From the NCBI RefSeq assembly GCF_016595215.1, contig NZ_JAENHK010000005.1, forward strand, positions 1 through 64,000: a stretch of DNA of 64,000 nt, read 5' to 3'. Origin of the DNA: Chryseobacterium paridis (GTDB taxonomy: Bacteria > Bacteroidota > Bacteroidia > Flavobacteriales > Weeksellaceae). The notes under the pieces are model-generated. The model searched no databases, was not told where the DNA came from, and was given only the letters and a program-made list of their open reading frames with translations. A program made the position numbers and the translations under genes. Of the stretch, positions 27,670 through 36,720 are shown one piece after another (the stretch's first letter is position 1; the number at the start of each line of letters is the position of its first letter).

Positions 27670-28335
27670 ATGGAAAAAGCATTTAAACTAACGGGTGGCG
27701 CGAGAATTGGCCTTGCCAATGCAACCTATCCATTTGCAGATCTGTATGTAGATGAAAATGTATTGAAGATCAATGCCTCTCTGGTTGGAAATCTGGTCTT
27801 CCAACCGCAGGATATCATCTCTATTACCCCTTATGCCGGCATTCAGTTATTTGGTAAAGGTATTAAGATCAATCATAGAGTTGATAATTATAATTCGAAT
27901 ATTATTTTCTGGACTTTTAAAAGCGCTGAAACGGTAATTAATGAAATTAAAAATACCGGATTCTTAGATAATAAGAATTCTGTTAATATCCCACGGGATT
28001 CCAGGATTACAGAACAGCAAATGCAGGGAGGATTTCCATTAAAACCTTTTATATCTGTTTTTCTCATCATAGCATGGAATGCTCTTTTTATCTTTGATTT
28101 CTTTCCTGTTTTTAAAAATGAGGATTCAACACCGACATTTCCTGGTCCGGGAGTATGTTCTGCTTTAGGATTGATTTTTCTGACAGCTCTGCTTACATTA
28201 GTATCATCTGGCTTCAGAAGGATCATTTTAAAAGAAGGAAGAAGTTTCGATGACATTAAAAAACTGGCCGTTTTTATTTTACTTATCACCGGATTTATGC
28301 TAACTGTTTTTTTAACCATCAGTTTTGCAAATTAA
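27670..28335 (+). CDS. Membrane protein with pleckstrin-like N-terminal domain
   Basis: A 221-residue protein. The first 110 residues look like a small beta-rich PH-like domain (LYVDENVLKINASLVGNLVF, FKSAETVINEIKNTGF), followed by three membrane helices (about 123-142, 162-182, 199-219). No named family is recognised. Its start is two bases after the YdeI-like stop. Confidence 0.68.
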   Translation: MEKAFKLTGGARIGLANATYPFADLYVDENVLKINASLVGNLVFQPQDIISITPYAGIQLFGKGIKINHRVDNYNSNIIFWTFKSAETVINEIKNTGFLDNKNSVNIPRDSRITEQQMQGGFPLKPFISVFLIIAWNALFIFDFFPVFKNEDSTPTFPGPGVCSALGLIFLTALLTLVSSGFRRIILKEGRSFDDIKKLAVFILLITGFMLTVFLTISFAN

Positions 28336-28369
28336 AGAATCTGAATTTCCTTATTTAATAATTTATGAT

Positions 28370-29185
28370 ATGAAATATTTAATTGCACTTTGTTTCTTTG
28401 CATGGTCTCAGGTCTGGTTTTCTCAAAATAAAAATGAGATCTATGTAATTGGAAATATCCATCAAAATGTTCCTAATTATAATCCAGCTATTTTATTTGG
28501 AATCCTCGATCAGATAAAACCAGATATTATATTACATGAAGTGGATAGCAAAGGGATGAATGAGTATGAAGCGATGGCGGAAACTGATTTAAAAGAAAAT
28601 GAAATTACTGCAAGTACTCAATACCTAAAAAAGTATCCAAAAACAATAAGAGCTCCATTTGATTTTGAAGGAAGAAATCAATACCGAAAAGATAAAGGGA
28701 TGGTTCCAACAGATAATCTGGCTGTTCAACTCATTGATAGTTTGTATAAAGCTAAAAGTTTGGACGCTACTGATTCAAAAATATATGAGCGTTTTCTCTC
28801 AACCACCGAAGAATTAAAAAAGGTTGCAGAATTAGCCCCTAAAAATTTTAACAACGCAGAAAATGATCAGCTTTGTGAGAAAAGACAGAATGAACAATAC
28901 CACGAATTGACTAAAATTACGGATAAAAGACCTGAATTTGCAAAGAGGTTTGTCGTGAAACCCAATGGAGAAAAAATAAGCTATAGGGATGGGTTTAAAT
29001 TAATGTCCGGATTCTGGGATCTCCGAAATCAAACAATGGCTTCCAATATTTATAAAGCTGCAGCTCAACATCCAGGAAAAAAAATTGTTGTTCTAACAGG
29101 ATTCCTGCACCGTTACTATATCATTAAACAGCTGACAAAGCTTAACGATCTGAAATATGTAATCAAAGAATTTTATGATCTGTAA
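28370..29185 (+). CDS. Secreted TraB/ChaN-type (TIKI superfamily) protein, putative
   Basis: The protein has about 271 residues from the ATG at 28370, which gives a clean signal peptide (ALCFFAWSQVWFSQ); the longer frame overlaps the previous gene. The mature part has the superfamily pattern: GNIHQN near the start, ILHEVDS with a conserved Glu, an RNQTMASNI Arg segment and TGFLHRY with a conserved His. The superfamily includes TIKI proteases, TraB and the haem-binding ChaN. Exact function is unknown. Confidence 0.62.
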   Translation: MKYLIALCFFAWSQVWFSQNKNEIYVIGNIHQNVPNYNPAILFGILDQIKPDIILHEVDSKGMNEYEAMAETDLKENEITASTQYLKKYPKTIRAPFDFEGRNQYRKDKGMVPTDNLAVQLIDSLYKAKSLDATDSKIYERFLSTTEELKKVAELAPKNFNNAENDQLCEKRQNEQYHELTKITDKRPEFAKRFVVKPNGEKISYRDGFKLMSGFWDLRNQTMASNIYKAAAQHPGKKIVVLTGFLHRYYIIKQLTKLNDLKYVIKEFYDL

Positions 29186-29205
29186 ACAGTCTTGCTAAGT
29201 ACATT

Positions 29206-29553
29206 ATGATGAAGCCTACAATTTTCGATAATGATCAATATAGAATTTATGTCCCCTTCCGAAAATCTATTGAATTAGAGAACAGACTTATTGATGCAAA
29301 AATTGATTATTGGATTGATCTCGAAATGCATTATACAAGTTCGGATTACAAAAGGTTTTATTTTAATAAGAAGGATGCAAACGTCGTTGAAAAACTCCTT
29401 AAAGAGAATGAGATTCAAACCACGGATGATTTTAAAGCTCCTGCTGATTATTTACATAACAGGAAGATTTATTTTTTTGCCATTATGTTGGCTATTGTTC
29501 TTTTTGTGGTTGGATTTATTATTCTAAAGGCATATCAATTTTTATTTCAATGA
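29206..29553 (+). CDS. Small tail-anchored hypothetical protein
   Basis: A 115-residue protein with a soluble N-terminal domain of about 85 residues and one C-terminal membrane helix (about 88-110). Its stop overlaps the next start by four bases (ATGA), so translation of the two is coupled. No family recognised. The soluble part resembles short domains that handle a putative signal-transducing ligand, but this is not certain. Confidence 0.68.
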   Translation: MMKPTIFDNDQYRIYVPFRKSIELENRLIDAKIDYWIDLEMHYTSSDYKRFYFNKKDANVVEKLLKENEIQTTDDFKAPADYLHNRKIYFFAIMLAIVLFVVGFIILKAYQFLFQ

Positions 29554-30173
29554 AAAAATTTTGCATTTTTATTATCCTCACATTAGTTCTTAATTTCAGC
29601 ATCTACATTCTGGGATATTACTTTATCAATTATCCAATGAGGTTTAATCTCCAGGAAATGATAGTTGAATGTGGAATTGGCTATTTGTTGATTTTCATGG
29701 GATTTATTACACTCATTTCATGGTTGATCAGTGTGATAGAAATCAAACAGTTGGATTCTAAAACTAAATTCCTTCGTGCTTTTCTTACATTAAATGTACT
29801 ATTATTTCTTTTTCTCCTATATACATCAGTAAATCAATTTGTCCAGACAAAAAAAGAAATAAACAAGCTTGAAAATGAATCGATTAAACAGGCCAAAACA
29901 GATATTAAAAATAACCAGGTATCCATTAAATATGTAGGTGGATTTGAAATTCCTTTATATGATAAAAAAACCAATCAGAAAATTGACAGTATTCGTAAAA
30001 AGTATGGTGTTACCTATGAGAATACAGGCTGTATTATAGATGCTAAATTTATTTTAGTGAACGAAAAATACAATAATATTATTAGAGCCTATCTTGATAA
30101 AAGAAATGGAAAAGGCTGGCAACAGAGAATGGAAAAGGAAGTTGAGAATTTTGAAAAAACTGCAAAAAAATAA
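29550..30173 (+). CDS. Hypothetical membrane protein
   Basis: A 207-residue protein with three hydrophobic helices in the first 105 residues and a charged, soluble C-terminal domain containing YENTGCIIDAKFILVNEKYNN. It is coupled to the preceding gene by an ATGA overlap and is followed by a terminator. No family recognised. Confidence 0.7.
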   Translation: MKKFCIFIILTLVLNFSIYILGYYFINYPMRFNLQEMIVECGIGYLLIFMGFITLISWLISVIEIKQLDSKTKFLRAFLTLNVLLFLFLLYTSVNQFVQTKKEINKLENESIKQAKTDIKNNQVSIKYVGGFEIPLYDKKTNQKIDSIRKKYGVTYENTGCIIDAKFILVNEKYNNIIRAYLDKRNGKGWQQRMEKEVENFEKTAKK

Positions 30174-30179
30174 TACAAA

Positions 30180-30222
30180 TAAAAACACCGGATTCTTTTT
30201 ACTGATCCGGTGTTTTCATTTT
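30180..30222. terminator. Bidirectional terminator between convergent genes
   Basis: The arms AACACCGGAT and ATCCGGTGTT pair around a T-rich loop, with A-rich sequence before and T-rich sequence after, so it can serve both the plus-strand gene ending at 30173 and the minus-strand gene ending at 30223. Confidence 0.8.
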
Positions 30223-30786
30223 CTACTTGATCCAGCTCTCTAAGGTTATTACTTCAGCTTGAGTAGGAAATACTTTACCTGTCAGTACCTGATGAACCTC
30301 CGGATCTCTGTCTGCACAACAATCCTCGATCACAGTCAATTGATAATCCTTATCGGCTGCTTCACGAAGTGTTGACAATACCACTCCCGAGGTACTTATT
30401 CCAGTAAGTACAAGATGCTGAATGCCTTGTCCTCTTAGTACTACCTCAAGATCACTTCCTGTAAAAGCACTGAAACGGCGTTTGGTAACAGTAATTTCAT
30501 TAGGTTCCGGTTTTAAGTCCGGATGAATTTCTTCCCACTGTGCAATAAATTCCGGTGTCCACATTTCTTTATTACTGAATCTGGAAAAGCTTTTATTATG
30601 CTCACTGATTTCAGGAGCTCCTGGCCGGAAAGAGACTACTACATAAATAACAGGAATCCCGTTGGCTCTTGCATGGGAAATAGCTTTAGACATTTTGGTA
30701 ACCAACCCTGAATAATCTTCAAGATTCTGTAAAATGGAATTTTGTAAATCCATTACCAGCAAAGCGCTTTTGTTTGATTGTTGCAT
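30223..30786 (-). CDS. Isochorismatase-fold hydrolase lacking the catalytic Cys
   Basis: A 187-residue cysteine-hydrolase/isochorismatase-fold protein. The conserved Asp (D13 in MDLQ) and Lys (K102 in VTKRRFSAF) are present. The usual Cys of the G-x-x-T-x-x-C motif is replaced by Val135 in GISTSGVV. True isochorismatases also lack this Cys, so activity on a vinyl-ether-type substrate is possible, while amidase activity is unlikely. It follows the MFS exporter by ten bases and is probably under TetR control. Confidence 0.85.
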   Translation of the reverse strand: MQQSNKSALLVMDLQNSILQNLEDYSGLVTKMSKAISHARANGIPVIYVVVSFRPGAPEISEHNKSFSRFSNKEMWTPEFIAQWEEIHPDLKPEPNEITVTKRRFSAFTGSDLEVVLRGQGIQHLVLTGISTSGVVLSTLREAADKDYQLTVIEDCCADRDPEVHQVLTGKVFPTQAEVITLESWIK

Positions 30787-30796
30787 TTCTTTACTA

Positions 30797-32065
30797 TTAA
30801 ATTGTTGTATTAGTGAGCTCTTCTGATTCTAAGGAAGAGACTTGTTTCTTTTTAGAGGTAGTAAATAATCTGTAAAAACATATTGCGATCAGAATAGCGA
30901 GAAATCCCTGAATAAGGAGTGTATTGCTGCTTCCAATATGTTCTGATGCAAAGCCAGTCAACAGACTCCCCAGTGGTAGCATCCCAAAAATAGCAGTTAA
31001 TAAAATACTGATTGCCCTTCCCTTCATATGGGCAGCAGCCTCAGACTGGACGATGATATTACAACTGGTAAACTGCATGACACTTCCAAATCCCGTAAAA
31101 ACGACAAACAACATAGCCCAATAGAAATTAGTGGTTTGTGAGAAAAAAATAAGCCCAATTCCAAGTATTACGGTACTCATGATAAGATAAAAGCGAAGGT
31201 TATCATTTCTTTTCAGAGACGCCAGTAATATTGTTCCTGATACAGCTCCGAGCCCAATAAATCCTGATATATATCCAAAGGTTGCAGCACCTCCCTTAAA
31301 GGTCATTTTTGCAACTTCAGGGATTAAGGTGTCGTAAGGTAGAACCAACAGACCAATTAAAGACAACATTAAAATAACTAATCCAATTCTTGGTTCATTT
31401 TTCAGATAACTAATTCCCTCCTTAAATTCTGAAATCACTTTTTTATCCGTTATTCTTTTTTCATAAGGAGGAAGCTTCATCATTGCAAAGCATCCAATTA
31501 CAGCCATAAAGCCAATAGCATTGAGTACAAAACAAAATCCTACATTCCAATGTTCCAGTACAAATCCAGCTACTGCAGGTCCCAGAACTTTACTCACACT
31601 TGACATTGCCGCACTTAATGAAAGTGCACTTGGGACATCACCTTCTTCCCTTACCACTTGCCCGATCATGGTCTGTCTGGCGGGAACATCAAATGCGTTG
31701 ATTATTCCCAGCACAACACTCAGACTTAAGATTTGCCACACTACAATATGATTGGTCAGAAATAGAATGGCCAGCAAAGATGTTTGAACTACTGCTGCAA
31801 TCTGCGTCCACCGAATGATGGTACTTCTGTTATAACGGTCTGCAGCTACACCCCCAACAAATGAGAATAAAAATGATGGAAACTGCTCTGCAAATACTGT
31901 TACACCCAACATAAATGAAGAATGAGTAAGCGAATAGACCAACCATACAATGGCCGTTCGCTGCATCCAGGTTCCGAATTGAGATATCGACCGTCCTGCA
32001 AAATAATATTTAAAATTATCACTCTTAAAAGCTCTGAATGTGCTTACATTACTTATACTCATCAT
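30797..32065 (-). CDS. MFS exporter (EntS-like family)
   Basis: A 422-residue polytopic membrane protein with about twelve helices. The loop motif GGVAADRYNRSTIIRWTQ (about 70-87) and DVPARQTMIGQVV are typical of the MFS_3/EntS group, which includes siderophore and drug exporters. The gene lies directly downstream of a TetR regulator on the same strand, with an inverted repeat in its promoter region. Export of a toxic compound or small metabolite that induces the regulator is likely. Confidence 0.9.
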   Translation of the reverse strand: MMSISNVSTFRAFKSDNFKYYFAGRSISQFGTWMQRTAIVWLVYSLTHSSFMLGVTVFAEQFPSFLFSFVGGVAADRYNRSTIIRWTQIAAVVQTSLLAILFLTNHIVVWQILSLSVVLGIINAFDVPARQTMIGQVVREEGDVPSALSLSAAMSSVSKVLGPAVAGFVLEHWNVGFCFVLNAIGFMAVIGCFAMMKLPPYEKRITDKKVISEFKEGISYLKNEPRIGLVILMLSLIGLLVLPYDTLIPEVAKMTFKGGAATFGYISGFIGLGAVSGTILLASLKRNDNLRFYLIMSTVILGIGLIFFSQTTNFYWAMLFVVFTGFGSVMQFTSCNIIVQSEAAAHMKGRAISILLTAIFGMLPLGSLLTGFASEHIGSSNTLLIQGFLAILIAICFYRLFTTSKKKQVSSLESEELTNTTI

Positions 32066-32115
32066 ACCTTACTTCAACTATATTCTGTTTTACTTATTAA
32101 ACAATTTAGTTATCC

Positions 32116-32144
32116 ATTTGACAAAAATTATCAAAACGTCAAAT
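32116..32144 (-). promoter_or_regulatory. Candidate TetR operator before the MFS gene
   Basis: A perfect 7-bp inverted repeat (ATTTGAC / GTCAAAT) with a 15-base spacer lies 51 bases upstream of the MFS start. It resembles the repeat before the TetR gene at 32805-32834, so both are candidate binding sites for the TetR protein. Confidence 0.55.
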
Positions 32145-32159
32145 TTTAAATAAAAAAAT

Positions 32160-32774
32160 TTATCCTCTTATTTTTTCCACAATCATTTTTGCCAACATAT
32201 TAGCACCTTCTTCCCATTGGCCTTTATAATTTTCACTTACAGATTCACGACGAATACCTCGAATACTACTCAATAACACAAATAATAAAGTATCAATGAC
32301 TTTCGGGTCAGGCTTTAGAATTTCACCCGTTTCGGCAGACTCATGAATTACTCTTTTTAATAGCGTTGTTTCTGACTGCATCATTCTTTGATGAATTTGC
32401 CAAATGATATCAGAATATTTGGATCGTTCTTCACTATCCATTCTCGCTTCAATAGCTGATATAAAATTTCTGGTTTTGTTAAACCCTTTAACCTTAGCAA
32501 AACAAAATGCCTGAATCCGGGATTCTAGTTTTTTCTCTTTGTAAATGATTTCTTCCAATTCATTTTTTACCTCATCCACCAATGATATCATTACCGCTTC
32601 GAAAAGTTCATCCCTGTTTTTAAAATAGTAATAAAGAGCACTTCTTGTTTTCCCAACCGCCTTAGCCACATCATCCATGGTCACTTTTTTGATTCCATAG
32701 CGCTGATACAGCTCCTGTGCGGTCTGTAAAATCTGGCTTTTTAAAATTTCCTCCTGGGAAAGTGGTTGGCTCAT
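32160..32774 (-). CDS. TetR-family transcriptional regulator
   Basis: The protein has 204 residues from the ATG at 32774; a longer frame begins with TTG at 32813 inside the operator-like repeat and is not preferred. The N-terminal helix-turn-helix is clear (ELYQRYGIKKVTMDDVAKAV, GKTRSALYYYFKNRDELFEAV), followed by an all-helical ligand-binding domain. It lies 94 bases upstream of the exporter and likely represses itself, the exporter and the hydrolase until a ligand binds. Confidence 0.92.
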   Translation of the reverse strand: MSQPLSQEEILKSQILQTAQELYQRYGIKKVTMDDVAKAVGKTRSALYYYFKNRDELFEAVMISLVDEVKNELEEIIYKEKKLESRIQAFCFAKVKGFNKTRNFISAIEARMDSEERSKYSDIIWQIHQRMMQSETTLLKRVIHESAETGEILKPDPKVIDTLLFVLLSSIRGIRRESVSENYKGQWEEGANMLAKMIVEKIRG

Positions 32775-32804
32775 GTAATCTGATCTTAAATCTAGTATAG
32801 AAAT

Positions 32805-32834
32805 ATTTGACAAATTTACAAATTTTGTCGAAAT
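32805..32834 (-). promoter_or_regulatory. Candidate autoregulatory operator and -7 element of tetR
   Basis: An imperfect inverted repeat (ATTTGAC ... GTCGAAAT) lies about 30 bases upstream of the TetR start. It contains TAAATTTG on the minus strand (32811-32818), an exact -7 match, so bound repressor would block the promoter. Confidence 0.55.
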
Positions 32835-33017
32835 GAAAAATATTTATTTATTTTTTTTTGAAAAATAGCATTAAAAAGGTCCAATAATACCACTCATAAG
32901 AAGAAGATAAGGATATAAATTATATAATTTTCCGAATATCTAAAAGTAATTACAAGCTTACACAATATGAATGGTATATTTTCAGTTATTATCATGCAAA
33001 TAAAACATAAACTTATT

Positions 33018-33881
33018 ATGAAAAAAGTAATGATTCTTATAAGTATTCTTGTTAATTTTCATTTTATGTACTCTCAAAAAGTATTAATGTCTTGGGGACA
33101 ACAAAATATAGAAGGAATCACAAAAGAGAAATACGATGATGCTCAAACACTTACATCAGACCAGCTATTAGAGAAAAACCTAAATGATACAACATGGTGT
33201 GATGTATTTCTAACACTTAATGCTTCTGTGAATCATCAATCTAAAAATCAGGAATACTTAAAAGGACTAGTCAATCAGATCACAAATTCTAAAACAACTA
33301 ACCTCAGAGGAACAAGTAAGCTTATCATTTGGGATAGAATTATTAGCAATGATATTCTTTTTGAAGGAAAGGGACTAGTGGTCGAAAACGATTTATTTGT
33401 TGTAGCAGGAAGAGCCAATCAGCTTCTTCAAAATCTCACTCTAAAAAATTTCGGATATGTTAATAAAAGTTCAACAGAAAAAGATCTTGTTAAATTAAAA
33501 AATAAGTGGATAGATTTTTTATCAGGAAAATCTGTGGACGAATATAAAACTGTAGAATACAAAAATGCTAAAATACCAGAAATAAATAGTTTGAAAGCTG
33601 TGGAAGCTTTAATTATTAGTATACAGGACAATCAGGACAAAAAAGAATTAACAAAAAAATGCTTAAAAAAGATTTACAAACTAGATGAAATGCCCAAAGA
33701 AAAAGGTCCTGAAATCTTTTGTGATCCCAACACTCATTCATTTGCTTATTTATCAATGTTATTTGGTGACAAAAAACGAGATGAAACAAAAGATGCAAAA
33801 TGGTGGAAAGATTTTTGGGCAACCAATCACAATAAGTTCGTATGGAATGATGAGAAAGGTTTTTATGAAATCAAAAACTAA
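33018..33881 (+). CDS. Secreted hypothetical protein
   Basis: The protein has about 287 residues from the ATG at 33018, which gives a standard signal peptide (ILISILVNFHFMYSQ). The frame is open from 32967 but the upstream part adds no hydrophobic start. The mature protein is charged and soluble, with Trp-rich patches (KWWKDFWATNHNKFVWNDEK) near the C-terminus. No domain recognised. Confidence 0.7.
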   Translation: MKKVMILISILVNFHFMYSQKVLMSWGQQNIEGITKEKYDDAQTLTSDQLLEKNLNDTTWCDVFLTLNASVNHQSKNQEYLKGLVNQITNSKTTNLRGTSKLIIWDRIISNDILFEGKGLVVENDLFVVAGRANQLLQNLTLKNFGYVNKSSTEKDLVKLKNKWIDFLSGKSVDEYKTVEYKNAKIPEINSLKAVEALIISIQDNQDKKELTKKCLKKIYKLDEMPKEKGPEIFCDPNTHSFAYLSMLFGDKKRDETKDAKWWKDFWATNHNKFVWNDEKGFYEIKN

Positions 33882-33924
33882 CTTTAGAACAGAATTTTGT
33901 TTTAATTAAGATATGCCTAATCCT

Positions 33925-33932
33925 TATCTTTG
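33925..33932 (+). promoter_or_regulatory. Candidate -7 element of the LysE-family gene
   Basis: TATCTTTG matches TAnnTTTG and ends nine bases before the ATG at 33942, so the transcript would have almost no leader. A TTTTG at 33895-33899 could be the -33 element but the 25-base spacer is long. Confidence 0.45.
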
Positions 33933-33941
33933 TCAAAAATT

Positions 33942-34577
33942 ATGATACCCATTCACGATCTTCTCTTTTTTCTTCTGGCAGCACTTATCTTAGTCATAAG
34001 TCCGGGACCTAATATGATCTATTTGATTTCACGATCGATAACTCAAGGAAAAAAAGCAGGATTAATTTCTCTTGCCGGAGTTGTTTGTGGTTTTTTATTC
34101 GACATTGTTATGGTTTCTTTTGGGCTTACTGCTGTATTATTTGCCGTACCTTATGCCTATATTGTTCTCAAAACATTAGGAACAATATATCTTCTATACC
34201 TAGCCTATCAAGCTATAAAACCAAATAGTAAAAATATTTTTGAAGTAGATAAAAACATTTCTATAGATAGACCTAGAAAATTGTTTGCTGTTGGTTTCTT
34301 AACCAATGTTCTCAATCCGAAAGTTGCCGTTTTCTACTTATCCTTTTTCCCTCAATTTATCAAACCGGAATACGGATCTATTTTTACTCAAAGTTTAGAG
34401 CTAGGTGTCATACAGACTTTCACAAGCTTTTCTGTAAATTTCATTATTGTTTTAACTGCCGCAAAAGTAGCTTCTTTTTTTTCGAGAAATCCAGTCTGGA
34501 TAAGAGTACAAAAGTGGTTTATGGCGAGTGTATTGGTTTTTCTGGCTGTGAAAATGGCACTTTCGAAAGCGAAATAA
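33942..34577 (+). CDS. LysE/RhtB family amino-acid exporter
   Basis: The protein has 211 residues from the ATG at 33942; the longer frame begins with TTG. It has six predicted helices and the family signatures SPGPNMIYLISRSITQGKKA near the N-terminus and GFLTNVLNPKVAVFYLSFFP about 115-135. Members export amino acids or related compounds across the inner membrane. It has its own promoter-like motif and a terminator. Confidence 0.9.
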   Translation: MIPIHDLLFFLLAALILVISPGPNMIYLISRSITQGKKAGLISLAGVVCGFLFDIVMVSFGLTAVLFAVPYAYIVLKTLGTIYLLYLAYQAIKPNSKNIFEVDKNISIDRPRKLFAVGFLTNVLNPKVAVFYLSFFPQFIKPEYGSIFTQSLELGVIQTFTSFSVNFIIVLTAAKVASFFSRNPVWIRVQKWFMASVLVFLAVKMALSKAK

Positions 34578-34597
34578 ATTCAAACAAATATTACTAT

Positions 34598-34632
34598 AAG
34601 TCTTAACTATGTTTAGGACTTTTATTTTTTTA
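34598..34632 (+). terminator. Terminator of the LysE-family gene
   Basis: A 9-bp stem with one G-T pair (AAGTCTTAA / TTAGGACTT) is followed by TTATTTTTTT. Confidence 0.7.
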
Positions 34633-34722
34633 AGAAACAGCAATAAAATAGCGAAAAAGGGTAATTGATATTCAACTTCTATTGTTCCAACTTTGTTTTA
34701 GAAAAAACTAAAAACAAAAGCC

Positions 34723-36648
34723 ATGAAAAATTACCTTACCCGAGCCTTAGGCTTACTTTCTGTTTTGCTGTTTCTCTGCAGTTGTACCCCTCTAAAAACT
34801 GCTTTGAATAAGAAGTTCCCTCCTATTTCTCCAATTGATCAGCAATATATTTCAGTAGAAAAAAACCTTTCTGAACTGACAGATTTCAAACCACATATTG
34901 GTGCACATGTAAATAAAGACATTATCGTTCAATATCTTCCCAAAGAAATAAAAAGGGTCACAGAAGGAATAAACGATGAAAACATCATTGTACAAAATGT
35001 AAACCCTAAACTGTCTTTTGATCAACAAGGTATCTTTATAGAAGCTGATTTTTCAGTCAAATTTCCTAAATATGAGATAGAAGCCAAAGGCAATTTTCTA
35101 GGTGTTACGGCAATCTCTACACAAGCTGATTCCTTGTACTTGAGAAGCGCTTTAACTTCTTTAAAAATTGAGAGTATTAAATTTTTAAAGCATCCTAAGA
35201 TCTCTCAAAAAGCATTAGCCAAATTAATTGCTCCAATACTTAAGAATTACATCAACAATATCAACGGACAAATCTTTAAAAAACCTACAATTGTTGATAT
35301 TGGCTGGGGAGATTCTTACAAGTTAAGTCTTAAAGAAATGTTTAAAAATCCGGATACAGAAATTATCGCAGATTCTATAAAAGTGTCCCGATTTGTGAAA
35401 AAATCTTCTGGCAGAATACAGTCAGATGGAATATCAGTAATGGCAGAACTGGTAAAGGACAAGCCAACAAATGTAAATACTACAGTTACCTCATCAATTT
35501 CACCAAGAACCAATTCTGAATTGTCAAAAATATTTAAAGTATTTAATGAAAAATATAATGACATTTGGTTAAGTGTTTTTGAGCCTATTGATATAAAATC
35601 TTCAATAACAGCTCATATAAGCAAAGCGGAAATTTCTTCTATATTTAATGAAGCTTTTTCTAAGCCAATTATTTTAAAACAAAACTTCATTATTCCTCAA
35701 ACCGCATTTAATGAAAAACTTGAAGTAAAAAGAGGTGACATCAACTGCCAGAAAGTAAGAACTGATTTTAAATATCCCGATTTTAAAGGAGATCGCTGTG
35801 ATTGGGATTGTATGCATACTATAACAGTTGGAGTTTGTCCATTTTGTAGAAGGGTTCGCCTTGAGGATCCTGTATGTGCAGCTACAAGAAGGGCATGCAA
35901 AATAAGGGTTGAAGCTGAGAGAGTAGCATGGCAAGTAGCCCGTGAAACAGCCCGCATAGCTCACCAAGCTGAAAATGAAGCAAAGGTAGTGGCTTGTAAT
36001 GTATGGCGGGAAACTTTGGACTTTCTCGCATTGGGAAGGTTTAAAGGTGAAATATCGGGAGATGGAAAAGCATTTATTAACCTTCAATCTTTGAGCTTTA
36101 ATCAGGAACTTTCAGAAATAACCATACCCTATTCTGGATATGTGGATGCGACTTTACAATCGAATCTAGAACTAAAGCCTGTCGATTTGGGACATATCTT
36201 CTTTTGTTTTTCTGATTATGATAAGAAAGTAACCAGTGATATAGATATCAATATTCCACAAGTTGTCTCTAAAATTTCTATCAATTCAGCACGTGAGGGT
36301 GAAAATCTACTACTTAATATCAAACCTGGTAATATTTCATACCATGCATCTATAAACCCAAGTCCACTTCATAGCCTGCTCTTAGATCCTAGATTTCAGA
36401 TACAATGTCCTATCAGTCTCTTATTAACCTTGGCTCAAATAGGTGTTGCTGCCGGAGAATTTTTAAATATGGTTAAATTAGCACCTGAACAAAAACTATT
36501 ACTTCTTGGGCAAACCAATGGAAGCTATCCTATCGACAATTTTCAAATTCCCATCAAACCTATCGAATTTAAGATTAATGGAGAACAAAAAAAATCATTA
36601 ATATTCTGGAATAGCAAATCTATACAGTTTACGTATTTAAAACCATGA
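34723..36648 (+). CDS. Large lipoprotein with Cys-rich insert, unknown
   Basis: A 641-residue lipoprotein: signal peptide with lipobox LCSC (about residues 18-21). Both halves look beta-rich and repeat a style in which short amphipathic strands alternate with a VxxxIxI pattern; this resembles DUF4403-type proteins, but I am not certain. Between them, about residues 340-420, lies a segment with about eight Cys (CDWDCMHT, CPFCRR, VCAATRRACK) followed by an Arg/Ala/Glu helix. Such a Cys-rich block could be disulfide-bonded outside the cytoplasm or bind metal. It stands alone before a terminator. Confidence 0.6.
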   Translation: MKNYLTRALGLLSVLLFLCSCTPLKTALNKKFPPISPIDQQYISVEKNLSELTDFKPHIGAHVNKDIIVQYLPKEIKRVTEGINDENIIVQNVNPKLSFDQQGIFIEADFSVKFPKYEIEAKGNFLGVTAISTQADSLYLRSALTSLKIESIKFLKHPKISQKALAKLIAPILKNYINNINGQIFKKPTIVDIGWGDSYKLSLKEMFKNPDTEIIADSIKVSRFVKKSSGRIQSDGISVMAELVKDKPTNVNTTVTSSISPRTNSELSKIFKVFNEKYNDIWLSVFEPIDIKSSITAHISKAEISSIFNEAFSKPIILKQNFIIPQTAFNEKLEVKRGDINCQKVRTDFKYPDFKGDRCDWDCMHTITVGVCPFCRRVRLEDPVCAATRRACKIRVEAERVAWQVARETARIAHQAENEAKVVACNVWRETLDFLALGRFKGEISGDGKAFINLQSLSFNQELSEITIPYSGYVDATLQSNLELKPVDLGHIFFCFSDYDKKVTSDIDINIPQVVSKISINSAREGENLLLNIKPGNISYHASINPSPLHSLLLDPRFQIQCPISLLLTLAQIGVAAGEFLNMVKLAPEQKLLLLGQTNGSYPIDNFQIPIKPIEFKINGEQKKSLIFWNSKSIQFTYLKP

Positions 36649-36674
36649 CCACATTTATAAAATCCTAATCCCAA

Positions 36675-36709
36675 TAAAAAAATGCTGAACTACGTTCAGC
36701 ATTTTTTTA
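36675..36709. terminator. Bidirectional terminator
   Basis: A perfect 9-bp stem (ATGCTGAAC / GTTCAGCAT) with a 3-base loop has A-rich sequence before and T-rich sequence after. It separates the convergent lipoprotein and SGNH genes. Confidence 0.88.
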
Positions 36710-36720
36710 TAATTTTTCCG

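Noticed and set aside
32775-32813. Longer TetR protein starting with TTG
   Set aside because: It would overlap the operator-like repeat; the ATG at 32774 gives a normal TetR N-terminus.
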